From Algoriphagus terrigena DSM 22685 (GTDB lineage Bacteria; Bacteroidota; Bacteroidia; Cytophagales; Cyclobacteriaceae), in assembly GCF_000429445.1 (NCBI RefSeq), contig NZ_AUBW01000017.1, positions 1 to 64,000 on the forward strand: a stretch of 64,000 bases of DNA. The letters are read 5' to 3'. The first letter of the stretch is position 1; every line of letters starts with the position of its first letter. Of the stretch, positions 1-8,286 are shown piece by piece. Below the pieces are notes generated by a model. That model was not told the origin of the DNA. It was given only the letters and a program-made list of their open reading frames with translations, and searched no databases. The position numbers and the translations under genes were made by a program.

Positions 1-309
1 CGTATGGCGCTCATAACCCGAGGCCCAGTTGGGCTGAACAGTCTTTACTTTTCCGTCGGAGGCTTTGATTCGAGGGAGCCGACACTTGATGTAAGTCCTA
101 TATTGCATCGTGTCCAAATGCCTCCAAGAACGCTCCGGCGCATAATCATAAACCTTGCAGAACTCTCCGGATCCAGCGTCTTCCAATTGATCCAACACAC
201 AAACAACCTGTATGTAGATCTCCTCCTTTGTTAAATCCGAATCTACAGATTCAACTATCCAACCGTCTTCCAGATCAAGCAGCTTTGTGAAAAAATTCTC
301 TGTGAACAT
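1..309 (-). CDS. ISL3-family transposase, N-terminal fragment
   Basis: Translation of the minus strand from ATG at 309 gives about 103 residues with no stop before the window edge. It contains CKVYDYAPERSW followed by RHLDTMQYRTYIKCRLPR, and then a GKVKT-x-QPNW stretch. This is the conserved N-terminal zinc-binding/helix-turn-helix region of ISL3 transposases, where a Cys pair and the W-R-H-L-D segment are typical; recognition is from family knowledge. The catalytic DDE core would lie to the left of the window. ATG at 330 and 336 are in-frame alternatives; 309 is preferred because an A-rich stretch (AGGCAAAAAG) precedes it. Whether the full gene is intact cannot be told. Confidence 0.8.
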   Translation of the reverse strand, partial: MFTENFFTKLLDLEDGWIVESVDSDLTKEEIYIQVVCVLDQLEDAGSGEFCKVYDYAPERSWRHLDTMQYRTYIKCRLPRIKASDGKVKTVQPNWASGYERHT

Positions 310-354
310 CTTTTTGCCTAAAGATACCATTTCCATTAAATTCGTGGTAGAACC
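1..354 (-). mobile_element. 5' end of an ISL3-family insertion sequence (continues off the left edge)
   Basis: The minus strand reads from a candidate terminal inverted repeat beginning GGTTCTACCACGAATTT (plus positions 338-354) into a transposase frame that stays open to position 1. ISL3-family ends commonly begin with GG and a short C/A-rich run, so the outer boundary near 354 is inferred, not proven: the other end and the target duplication lie outside the window. If the boundary is right, the element sits inside the 3' part of the gene at 336-1130 and supplies that gene's last few codons and stop. Confidence 0.6.
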
Positions 355-1130
355 ATAAACATTTGAATATCATAAACTTTAAAATCCAAACAATTCAAAC
401 TTCCCCCGTTAATTAAATCATGAATTTTACTTTCTAAAAAATCCTTGCTTACAAGGTCTGATTCAGATAATTCAGAATCCTTATTCAACCTGAATTTCCT
501 ATCCTCTTCAGAAATAACCAAATGCTTTGTTTCAGCTTTAAAAATCAATTCAATTCCATACTTATCTGATTTTTTTATTGGAATATTATGAAAGGATATG
601 TTTTCTGAATGGATAATGTTTGTATAATGATTCGAGAAATATTTGGACAACACTGAATCTTTAATATTCATTGGTTTTGCAAAAAATGTGCCTTCTGAAG
701 TTTCAATTAAAATTTTTAAAGAATACTTTTTAATTAAATTTGGAATTTTAATTATATTCATATTCATACTATAAAAAATTGACTGTTCCAATTTCTTCCT
801 ATAATACTCAAAAGGCTTTAATGTCACAGGATTGCCAGTGAAATCATCTAATAATAAAAAATTATTATATCCTATTTTTAGATATATTTTAAATAAAATA
901 GCACTCTTATCCTTTTTGTTTTCAACAATATATTCTGAAATTTCATATCCATTAGAATCAAAATTATCCGACAATAAATATGAAAAGCCAAAATTATTTC
1001 CGGTTTTAAGCAAAATTGCTAATCTCGCATAATAGGCTGCAATTATCGAAAAAATAAGGGCAAAAAACGATAGAGGATCATTTTTAAAGAGATAGAAACA
1101 TTGAATTAAAAATTCTTTTATCTGCTCCAT
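336..1130 (-). CDS. Unknown AT-rich membrane-anchored protein, C-terminus probably cut by the ISL3 element
   Basis: A 264-residue product I do not recognise. Residues about 18-38 form one hydrophobic segment, suggesting an N-terminal membrane anchor with a mainly soluble remainder rich in Lys, Ile, Asn and Ser. The gene is strikingly AT-rich compared with all neighbours, with many AAT/ATA/TTA codons, which suggests recent acquisition. It starts only 3 bases after the stop of the FAD/Fe-S dehydrogenase gene, so it may ride on that transcript. Its last codons (VLPRI, stop) coincide with the inferred IS end at 338-354, so the natural C-terminus may be lost. No function can be assigned. Confidence 0.6.
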   Translation of the reverse strand: MEQIKEFLIQCFYLFKNDPLSFFALIFSIIAAYYARLAILLKTGNNFGFSYLLSDNFDSNGYEISEYIVENKKDKSAILFKIYLKIGYNNFLLLDDFTGNPVTLKPFEYYRKKLEQSIFYSMNMNIIKIPNLIKKYSLKILIETSEGTFFAKPMNIKDSVLSKYFSNHYTNIIHSENISFHNIPIKKSDKYGIELIFKAETKHLVISEEDRKFRLNKDSELSESDLVSKDFLESKIHDLINGGSLNCLDFKVYDIQMFMVLPRI

Positions 1131-1133
1131 AGA

Positions 1134-4079
1134 TTAAACATTCAACGCCTCCCAAAGTATCTCCACCGGATGCTTGGCTTTGCGGCCCGTGCCGTCTGCA
1201 ATCTGGTGGCGGCAAGACGTGCCGGGAGCGGCGATCAGGGTATCGGCTTCTGCTTTTCGCACCGCCGGAAACAACACGAGCTCTCCTACCTGTTGCGAAA
1301 CTTCGTAGTGTTCCACCTCATAGCCAAAGCTTCCCGCCATGCCGCAGCACCCGCTCGGAATGGTTTCAACGGTGTAGTTTTCAGGTAGGGAAAGTAATTT
1401 TTGAGTCCAGGTCAAGGAAGAAAGCGCCTTTTGATGGCAGTGTCCGTGGAGTTTGATCTTCTGCGGTTTGGTAGTAAAAGACTCGGACTTGATATGTCCA
1501 GCGGCTGCCTCCTGAGCCAAAAACTCGTCAATCAGCTTGACGTGAAATTTGAGTTTCTTCGCATCCTCTACCAGTTCAGGCCCCACGATTCGAGGATATT
1601 CATCCCGGAAAGACAAGATCGCTGAAGGTTCAATGCCGATCAGCGGTGTATTTCCGTTGATCAGCTTTCCGAAGATTCGGACGTTGGCTTCGGCGTGTTT
1701 TTTCGCCTTCGGCAAAAGTCCCTTCGAAAGCGCCGAGCGACCACTTTCTTCATGATCCACGATCATGACTTCATAGCCCAGTTTTTTCAAAAGAGAGATT
1801 GCTTTGATCCCGATCTGGGTGTCGTTGTGGTTGGTGAATTCATCCACAAAGAAATAGACCGACTTGATCGGCAAGTTTGCTCCGGGTAGCGTTTCGTAGT
1901 TTCTTTTGTACCACTTCCGAAGACTGAGCGGGCTGATTTCCGGCAGGTTTCGCTCAGGGGCTACATCCAGAAAAGACTTCATCAGCCCTCCCGTTAAGGA
2001 ATTATTCAGGAAGAAATTGGCAACACCAGGCACCAGAGATCCCAGTTCGTTCAGTTCATTGATGTAAGCGAAGGCCTTGGATCTCAAAGGGACGCCGTTG
2101 GCTTTCTGATATTGATAGAGAAACTCGGCCTTCATGCTGGCCATGTCGACATTGGAAGGACATTCGGCCGTGCAGCCTTTACAGCTCAGGCAGAGATCCA
2201 TCGCTTCCTTGATCTCCGGATGGTCAAAGGCATTTTCCTTGTTGTCCAAGGTCAAAAACTCCCGAAGGGTATTGGCCCGGCCACGCACTGCGTCCCGCTC
2301 GTTTCGCGTCGCCATGTAAGACGGACACATCGTCCCGCCAGATCCCGGCAACTTGCGGCAATCGCCCGAACCGTTGCATTTCTCAGCCAAGCGGAGAATC
2401 CCGCCCACTGATGAAAAGTCAATCATGGTCTCATGCTCCGGAGTTTTCATACCCGGCTCATAGCGCAGGAATTTATTCATCGGAGCGGCATCGACGATCT
2501 TGCCCGGGTTGAAGATATTTTTCGGATCCCAGGTGAATTTGATCCTGCGGAAAAGCTCGTAGTTCTTTTCCCCAACCATCAACGGAATGAAAGCAGCACG
2601 AACCCGTCCGTCTCCGTGCTCGCCACTCAAGGAGCCTTGATACTTTTTGACCAACTGGGCAGAGGCCAGCGAGATTCGGTAAAACTCCTCCACATCCTCG
2701 GCTTCTTTCAAATTCAAGATCGGACGAAGGTGAATCTCACCGGCTCCGGCATGCGCATAGTGAACTGGCTTTTGGTTAAAACCAGCCATCATCGCATCCA
2801 CCTCGTCGATGTAGTCCGCCAAATCCTCAATGTCCACAGCCGTATCCTCGATACATGCCACAGCCTTCGGATCGCCGGGTATATTTCCCAAAAGTCCCAA
2901 ACCGGCAGCACGAAGTGCCCACGCAGAGGTCACCATGGCCGGCTCAATGATGGGGAAAGCGTAACCATAGCCAGCCGCTTTAAGATCTGCGATTAAAGCC
3001 TCTCCCTTGCCCATCGCCTCTTCGAGGGTCTTGCCGCGAAACTCAATCATCAAAATCGCCTCGGGATCACCCTCAACGAAGTACCGGTTTTTGCTGTATT
3101 CGATGCTTTCTTTGGTGCAGTCCAGGATGATTTTGTCCATCAACTCCACCGCGGTGGTTGGATGCTTCATCGCCACTTGGGCCGATTTCATGCTTTCGTG
3201 GATACTTACAAAATGCGCGGCCACGACGATTTCGATTGGGTCGGGAAGCGGATCAAGGCTTATTTTGATTTCAGTTGTGAAAGCCAAGGTCCCTTCCGAA
3301 CCTGTCAAAAGCCTACAGAAATTGAATTTCTCTTTCCCTTCAAAGAGCTCCGCCTTCATCAATTCATCCACGGCATAGCCAGTATTGCGGCGATGGATGG
3401 ACTTCTTGGGAAACTGCGCGTGAATCTCCTCCCGGATTTCCGGATTGTTGAGTTCGTCAAAAAGCTGTCTATAAATCTGTCCCTCGAGATCGGTTTGCCC
3501 GCATTTCCGGTCAAAATCATCCTGGGAAATCTCTCCAAAAACCACCTCGCTGCCATCGCTTAGAATCGTATTCAGAGAAATCACTTTGTCGCGCGTGACG
3601 CCATACACGATGGATGTGGTGCCGGAGGAATTATTTCCCACCATTCCACCGATCATCGCACGGTTGGCGGTGGAAGTGATCGGGCTGAAGAAAAGCCCGT
3701 GAGGTTTCAGAAAGCGGTTGAGTTCGTCGCGCACCACACCCGGCTGCACGCGTACCCAGCGCTCCTCCTTGTTGAATTCAAGGATCTGGGTAAAAGTCTT
3801 TGAGACGTCTACCACGATTCCGTTGCCGACACATTGCCCGGCAAGTGACGTTCCCGCTGTTCTGGGGATGAGCGAAGTGCCATTTTCAGAAGCAAAGCGG
3901 ATCAGCTTTTGGATATCCGAGACCGATTGGGGAAAAGCCACCGCCAGAGGCATCTCACGATAGACGGACGCGTCGGTGGCATAAAGGGTCTTGGTCAATC
4001 GATCCACCTGAAGCGCTCCTTCGAGCTGGGTGGACAGGGTCTGCAACAGGGGCAATAGGTTAGGCTGACTTGAACTCAT
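1134..4079 (-). CDS. FAD-binding and 4Fe-4S-binding dehydrogenase (GlcD-GlpC type fusion, D-2-hydroxyacid oxidase-like)
   Basis: A 981-residue fusion. The N-terminal half is an FAD_binding_4 (PCMH) domain with the flavin signature PRTAGTSLAGQC near residue 95 and GNNSSGTTSIVYG near 150, followed by an FAD-oxidase C-terminal domain ending SGEHGDGRVR. The C-terminal half has Fe-S motifs (CNGSGDC...CP, then CLSCKGCTAECP) and CCG-type cysteine motifs (HGHCHQKAL, SGCCGMAGSFG). Proteins of this build oxidise D-lactate, glycolate or D-2-hydroxyglutarate and pass electrons to the quinone pool; the exact substrate cannot be read here. The longest open frame starts at a TTG (4085); the ATG at 4079 is preferred. 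It lies on its own transcript, with an unknown AT-rich gene directly downstream and a 10-bp inverted repeat 31 bases upstream. Confidence 0.88.
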   Translation of the reverse strand: MSSSQPNLLPLLQTLSTQLEGALQVDRLTKTLYATDASVYREMPLAVAFPQSVSDIQKLIRFASENGTSLIPRTAGTSLAGQCVGNGIVVDVSKTFTQILEFNKEERWVRVQPGVVRDELNRFLKPHGLFFSPITSTANRAMIGGMVGNNSSGTTSIVYGVTRDKVISLNTILSDGSEVVFGEISQDDFDRKCGQTDLEGQIYRQLFDELNNPEIREEIHAQFPKKSIHRRNTGYAVDELMKAELFEGKEKFNFCRLLTGSEGTLAFTTEIKISLDPLPDPIEIVVAAHFVSIHESMKSAQVAMKHPTTAVELMDKIILDCTKESIEYSKNRYFVEGDPEAILMIEFRGKTLEEAMGKGEALIADLKAAGYGYAFPIIEPAMVTSAWALRAAGLGLLGNIPGDPKAVACIEDTAVDIEDLADYIDEVDAMMAGFNQKPVHYAHAGAGEIHLRPILNLKEAEDVEEFYRISLASAQLVKKYQGSLSGEHGDGRVRAAFIPLMVGEKNYELFRRIKFTWDPKNIFNPGKIVDAAPMNKFLRYEPGMKTPEHETMIDFSSVGGILRLAEKCNGSGDCRKLPGSGGTMCPSYMATRNERDAVRGRANTLREFLTLDNKENAFDHPEIKEAMDLCLSCKGCTAECPSNVDMASMKAEFLYQYQKANGVPLRSKAFAYINELNELGSLVPGVANFFLNNSLTGGLMKSFLDVAPERNLPEISPLSLRKWYKRNYETLPGANLPIKSVYFFVDEFTNHNDTQIGIKAISLLKKLGYEVMIVDHEESGRSALSKGLLPKAKKHAEANVRIFGKLINGNTPLIGIEPSAILSFRDEYPRIVGPELVEDAKKLKFHVKLIDEFLAQEAAAGHIKSESFTTKPQKIKLHGHCHQKALSSLTWTQKLLSLPENYTVETIPSGCCGMAGSFGYEVEHYEVSQQVGELVLFPAVRKAEADTLIAAPGTSCRHQIADGTGRKAKHPVEILWEALNV

Positions 4080-4109
4080 GCCCAAAAATAGCTTTCCCGA
4101 TCAGATTAA

Positions 4110-4148
4110 GGAAAAGTCGCGGGAAAAGAATTTTTTTTCGACTTTTCC
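4110..4148. promoter_or_regulatory. Perfect 10-bp inverted repeat upstream of the FAD dehydrogenase
   Basis: GGAAAAGTCG (4110-4119) and CGACTTTTCC (4139-4148) are exact reverse complements separated by 19 A/T-rich bases. The repeat ends 31 bases before the dehydrogenase ATG (4079, minus strand), a usual place for a repressor operator. It could also be a hairpin in the 5' leader. No regulator gene lies next to it. Confidence 0.4.
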
Positions 4149-4203
4149 GGCAAGACCAAGGATTAAATTGGAGTCCGTCGCGATTCATCTATGCTTTTTT
4201 TGG

Positions 4204-4234
4204 TTTGAAAGTAGTCCTTGTGCCAGTAAATTGG
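4204..4234 (+). promoter_or_regulatory. Possible Bacteroidota-type promoter for the cytochrome/DUF1501 cluster
   Basis: TTTG at 4204-4207, then 19 bases, then TAAATTGG at 4227-4234, close to the TTTG-N19-TAnnTTTG consensus with one mismatch in the -7 box. It would leave a leader of about 240 bases before the ATG at 4482, which is long, so the call is weak. Confidence 0.25.
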
Positions 4235-4481
4235 GTTTGAAGAGGGAGAATGACTTGTTCTTTTCCGGACAAATCATCGGTCTTCCAAGAGGATTTTCTC
4301 ACCGGGAGCAGTTGCCGGTTCCAGATCTGAATTTGCGAGTCTGCAGGACGTTGTTGATTCTTTTTTTAAAAGAATCCTTTCTTAAAATGCATCTCGGGAC
4401 AGTTGAATTGATTAAAGATTCTATTTTAGAAAATCACCCCCAAAAAGTCTGAAGAGGTATTTAGGCCAAAGAGTAAAGGCT

Positions 4482-6797
4482 ATGAAAAAACAACTGGGTC
4501 AATTCGCTACCGTGCTGGTTTTTGGCATATTTCTCTTCCCATCCTGTGAAGAAGGGGGAAGCGGTGCCGAAAATCAAAAAATTCCCAAGGAAGTCAGTTT
4601 CAATTTCGATATCCGTCCGATTCTTTCTGACAATTGTTTTGCCTGTCACGGTCCGGATGCCAACAAACGGGAAGCAGGCTTGCGACTCGACATCGCGGAG
4701 GAGGCCTACAAGGCGCTGAAGGAAACCAAAGGTGCACATGGCTGGGTGCCGGGCAAGCCGGCTGAATCCGAAGCGTACAGGAGGATTACATCCGAAGATC
4801 CGAGTATCATGATGCCCCCGCCGGAATCCAACTTGAAACTAACCGATCGGGAAATCCGCCTGATCGAAAAGTGGATCAGCCAAGGTGCCGAGTACGAAAA
4901 ACACTGGGCCTTTGTCCCGCCAACGCTGCGTGAGCTTCCAGAGGTAGACAATGAAGACTGGCCAAGAAATGAAGTGGATTATTTCATCTTGGCAAAGCAG
5001 GAAGAATCAGGCCTCAAGCCCAATGCCGAAGCTGATAAAGAATCCCTTCTGAAAAGAGCAAGTTTGGATCTGACGGGCTTGCCTCCGACTTTGGAGATGA
5101 TGGACGCCTTCCTCGCCGATGATGCACCTGATGCCTATGAAAAGGCCGTCGATCGGCTGCTGGCAAGCCCGGCTTATGGGGAAAAGATGGCGGTTTATTG
5201 GATGGACATTGCCCGGTTTGCCGACTCTCATGGATTTCAGGATGATAGCTACCGAAGTCAGTGGCCCTGGAGGGATTGGGTAATCCATGCTTTCAACGAA
5301 AACATGCCTTACGACCAGTTTATTACCTGGCAGCTGGCAGGCGACCTGATCCCCAATGCCACCAAAGAACAACTGTTAGCGACAGGCTTCAACCGAAACC
5401 ACAAGATCACGGAAGAGGGCGGCGTCGTGGATGAGGAATATCGGGTGATGTACGTGACCGATCGAACCAATACCGTCGGCAAATCCCTCATGGGAATCAC
5501 CATGGAGTGTGCTGCCTGTCACGACCACAAATATGATCCTATTTCCCAAAAGGAATATTATTCGTTTTATTCCTTTTTCAACAACATCAAGGAGAAAGGA
5601 ATTGAATCCACCGTCGGCGGTCCGGAGACTTATGCCAAGCGCCCGATGATGCAAATCAGCAATGCTGACGTAGACTCCATCCTGACCTTTATCAATAAAA
5701 AAGACACGCTGGACCTGATAGTCTCCGTCATGGGAGAACTCGACTCTATTCGACCGAGCTTTGTCCTTGAGCGCGGCGTTTACGATCAGCCCAGAGACCC
5801 GGTGACTGTCAAGACACCCGAATCGATTCTTTCTTTCGGTCCCGAATTTGAAAAAAACAGGCTTGGATTAAGCAAGTGGATGTTTAGCAAAAAAAATCCG
5901 CTTACCTCAAGAGTCTTCGTCAATCAGATCTGGCAAGAGATCTTTGGAAGAGGGATCGTGAGCACTCCCGGAGACTTTGGAATGCAGGGAGCCTTGCCTA
6001 CCCATCCGGAATTGCTGGACTGGCTGTCGGCAGATCTGATGGACAATGGCTGGGACGTAAAGCGACTTGTCAAGCAAATGGTCACTTCGGCCACCTACCG
6101 CCAGTCCGCTGTCGTCAGCAAAAAGCAATTGGAAAGAGATCCTGACAACCTCTTGCTGAGCCGAGCGCCGCGTCATCGACTCAAGGCAGAATTCATCCGT
6201 GACCTGATCCTCGCAAGCAGTGGTCTGCTCAATCGGGAAATCGGCGGACCGAGCGTGAAACCCTATCAACCAGCCGGACTTTGGGAGGGCGCGACCTCAG
6301 GCAGAGGGATCTTGTCAACCTACAAGCAGGATCACCATGAGAAGCTTTACCGCCGGGGGTTGTACAATTTTATCAAGCGGACTGTCCCTCCTCCAGCGAT
6401 GACCATCTTCGACGGCAGCAATCGGGATCAGTGTGAGGTTCAAAGATCCATCACTAATACTCCACTCCAGGCTCTGGTGATGCTCAATGATCCCACCATG
6501 CTGGAGGCTAGTCGGGTTTTGGCGGGAAAGCTACTCCAAGAGTCTGGTGATTCGGAGGCACACATCCGCAAGGCGTTTCGCATCATCGTCTGTCGAAACC
6601 CCAGCGACCAAGAGGTAGCGATTCTCAAAAAATACTACGACGGAAGACTCCAAGTCTTGAATGACGAAGCTGCCAAAGAACTCTTGGCGGTAGGAGAATA
6701 TCCAAGTCCTGTCGGGCTGGACACCGTGGAGTTAGCCTCTATGATGCAGGTGATTGCCAGCATTTATAATCTCGAAGAAACCATCTCCAAGACCTGA
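4482..6797 (+). CDS. Planctomycete-type cytochrome c lipoprotein (PSCyt1-PSCyt2-PSD1; DUF1549/DUF1553)
   Basis: A 771-residue exported lipoprotein: hydrophobic signal residues 7-20 and a lipobox with the acylated Cys at 22. The heme-attachment motif CFACH is at residues 52-56 inside the PSCyt1 domain, with the usual following GPDANKREAGLRLD. PSCyt2 (DUF1549) covers about 160-370 and carries a second CxxCH, CAACH at 343-347. PSD1 (DUF1553) covers about 460-740. The LamG or PA14 insert common between the domains of larger relatives is missing, so the protein is short for the family. The function of the family is not established; it is thought to work in the periplasm or at the surface. It is the first gene of a three-gene cluster; its stop is one base before the next ATG. 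Confidence 0.9.
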   Translation: MKKQLGQFATVLVFGIFLFPSCEEGGSGAENQKIPKEVSFNFDIRPILSDNCFACHGPDANKREAGLRLDIAEEAYKALKETKGAHGWVPGKPAESEAYRRITSEDPSIMMPPPESNLKLTDREIRLIEKWISQGAEYEKHWAFVPPTLRELPEVDNEDWPRNEVDYFILAKQEESGLKPNAEADKESLLKRASLDLTGLPPTLEMMDAFLADDAPDAYEKAVDRLLASPAYGEKMAVYWMDIARFADSHGFQDDSYRSQWPWRDWVIHAFNENMPYDQFITWQLAGDLIPNATKEQLLATGFNRNHKITEEGGVVDEEYRVMYVTDRTNTVGKSLMGITMECAACHDHKYDPISQKEYYSFYSFFNNIKEKGIESTVGGPETYAKRPMMQISNADVDSILTFINKKDTLDLIVSVMGELDSIRPSFVLERGVYDQPRDPVTVKTPESILSFGPEFEKNRLGLSKWMFSKKNPLTSRVFVNQIWQEIFGRGIVSTPGDFGMQGALPTHPELLDWLSADLMDNGWDVKRLVKQMVTSATYRQSAVVSKKQLERDPDNLLLSRAPRHRLKAEFIRDLILASSGLLNREIGGPSVKPYQPAGLWEGATSGRGILSTYKQDHHEKLYRRGLYNFIKRTVPPPAMTIFDGSNRDQCEVQRSITNTPLQALVMLNDPTMLEASRVLAGKLLQESGDSEAHIRKAFRIIVCRNPSDQEVAILKKYYDGRLQVLNDEAAKELLAVGEYPSPVGLDTVELASMMQVIASIYNLEETISKT

Positions 6798-6798
6798 T

Positions 6799-8253
6799 AT
6801 GGATAAGAATATTTTCGAATATCGCCTAAACATCAACCGAAGAAGGTTTTTGTCCCAGTTGAGTATGGGAGTGGGCAGTGTAGCCCTGGGCTCGCTGCTG
6901 ATGCCGGACTTGTTCAAAGGAACCGGAAGTGTGGATGCGGATATGGTTCCCGGGTTGAGGGATTTTGCCCCCAAAGCCAAGCGGGTGATCTATCTCTTTC
7001 AAAACGGCGCGCCCTCTCAGATTGAGACTTTTGACCACAAGCCCAAGCTGAAAGAGATGTTTGGACAGGAGCTCCCCGATTCAGTCCGGGGAGGTCAGCG
7101 ATTAACCGGTATGACGGCCAATCAGTCCTCTTTTCCCCTGATCGGCTCCTTTACCGACTTTAAGCAGTACGGACAATCCGGCGCTTGGATCAGTGATCTG
7201 ATGCCATATACTGCCAAAATCGTTGACGATCTATGCATCGTTCGGTCCATGCACACCGAGGCGATCAACCATGATCCGGCACTGACCTTTTTCCAAACGG
7301 GAGCGCAACAGGGCAACCGCCCGAGTATGGGAGCTTGGCTGAGCTATGGACTGGGCAGCGAAAACCAAAATTTACCGGCTTTCACCGTCTTGCTTTCCCG
7401 GGGAATTGGCAATGGGCAAGGGGTTTATTCCAAGCTTTGGACCAATGGTTTTCTGGATTCTGTACATCAGGGAGTGCAATTCAGCAGCGGAGAAGATCCG
7501 GTTCTTTATCTCAAAGATCCCAAAGGACTCAGCCGTGATGAGCGGAGAGTCATGTTGGATAATATCTCCGAACTGAATCATCTGTCCTATGAGAAGTTTG
7601 GCGACCCTGAGATCAACGCCAAAATCCAGCAATATGAAATGGCTTACCGGATGCAGACGACCGTGCCGGAGATCATGGACTTGAACAAAGAACCTGACTC
7701 GATCATCAAACTATACGGACCAGATTGTCTGGTTCCGGGGACTTATGCTGCCAATTGTCTTTTGGCCCGAAAGCTCTCCGAAAGCGGGGTTCGGTTCGTG
7801 CAGTTGTATCATCAGGGATGGGATCAGCATGGAAACTTGCCTTATGAAATCACCCATCAGGCCAAGGATACCGATCAGGCCTCGGCGGCTTTGGTGACTG
7901 ACCTGAAGCAACGTGGCCTATTGGACGAAACTTTGGTGATCTGGGGAGGGGAATTTGGCCGGACCAACTATAGTCAGGGAAAACTTGACCCCAAGGACTA
8001 CGGACGTGATCATCACCCCCGCTGCTTCAGTATCTGGATGGCCGGCGGAGGAGTGAAGCCCGGACTGGTCTATGGCGAAACAGACGAATTGGGATACAAT
8101 GTGGCCAAAGATCCCGTCCACATCCACGACTTTCAGGCCACGGTGCTAAACTTGATGGGCCTCGATCATGAAAAACTGATCTACAAGCACCTGGGCAGAA
8201 GATTCAGATTGACTGATGTCTCCGGCCAAGTCGTCAAAGGTCTTATTTCTTAA
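6799..8253 (+). CDS. DUF1501 family protein, Tat-exported
   Basis: A 484-residue protein starting at ATG 6799, one base after the stop of the preceding gene; an in-frame upstream extension from 6754 lies inside that gene and was discarded. A twin-arginine signal (N-RRRFLSQLSMG, residues 13-23, then a hydrophobic stretch) indicates export of a folded protein by Tat. The body matches DUF1501, which has an alkaline phosphatase/sulfatase-like fold; the segments YLFQNGAPSQIETFDHKP near 57, HTEAINHDPALTFFQTG and GGEFGRT near 393 are typical. DUF1501 genes nearly always accompany PSCyt/PSD1 genes, as here, so the two probably act in one extracytoplasmic process. Substrate unknown. Confidence 0.9.
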   Translation: MDKNIFEYRLNINRRRFLSQLSMGVGSVALGSLLMPDLFKGTGSVDADMVPGLRDFAPKAKRVIYLFQNGAPSQIETFDHKPKLKEMFGQELPDSVRGGQRLTGMTANQSSFPLIGSFTDFKQYGQSGAWISDLMPYTAKIVDDLCIVRSMHTEAINHDPALTFFQTGAQQGNRPSMGAWLSYGLGSENQNLPAFTVLLSRGIGNGQGVYSKLWTNGFLDSVHQGVQFSSGEDPVLYLKDPKGLSRDERRVMLDNISELNHLSYEKFGDPEINAKIQQYEMAYRMQTTVPEIMDLNKEPDSIIKLYGPDCLVPGTYAANCLLARKLSESGVRFVQLYHQGWDQHGNLPYEITHQAKDTDQASAALVTDLKQRGLLDETLVIWGGEFGRTNYSQGKLDPKDYGRDHHPRCFSIWMAGGGVKPGLVYGETDELGYNVAKDPVHIHDFQATVLNLMGLDHEKLIYKHLGRRFRLTDVSGQVVKGLIS

Positions 8254-8286
8254 AAAACGACACTTAACAATAACCCGAACCAACCC

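Larger units (their letters stand above)
4080..4481. other. Intergenic region between divergent genes
   Basis: About 400 bases between the divergent FAD dehydrogenase and the cytochrome gene. It holds an inverted repeat (4110-4148) and one promoter-like pair on the plus strand (4204-4234). A 124-codon open frame at 4078-4452 has no recognisable domain and unusual composition and is not called as a gene. Confidence 0.5.

Noticed and set aside
2433-2996. A 187-codon plus-strand frame opposite the FAD dehydrogenase
   Set aside because: It is a shadow of a strongly supported gene and shows no domain.
4078-4452. A 124-codon plus-strand open frame between the FAD dehydrogenase and the cytochrome gene
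   Set aside because: Composition is unlike a protein gene here, there is no recognisable domain, and the region contains a regulatory palindrome.
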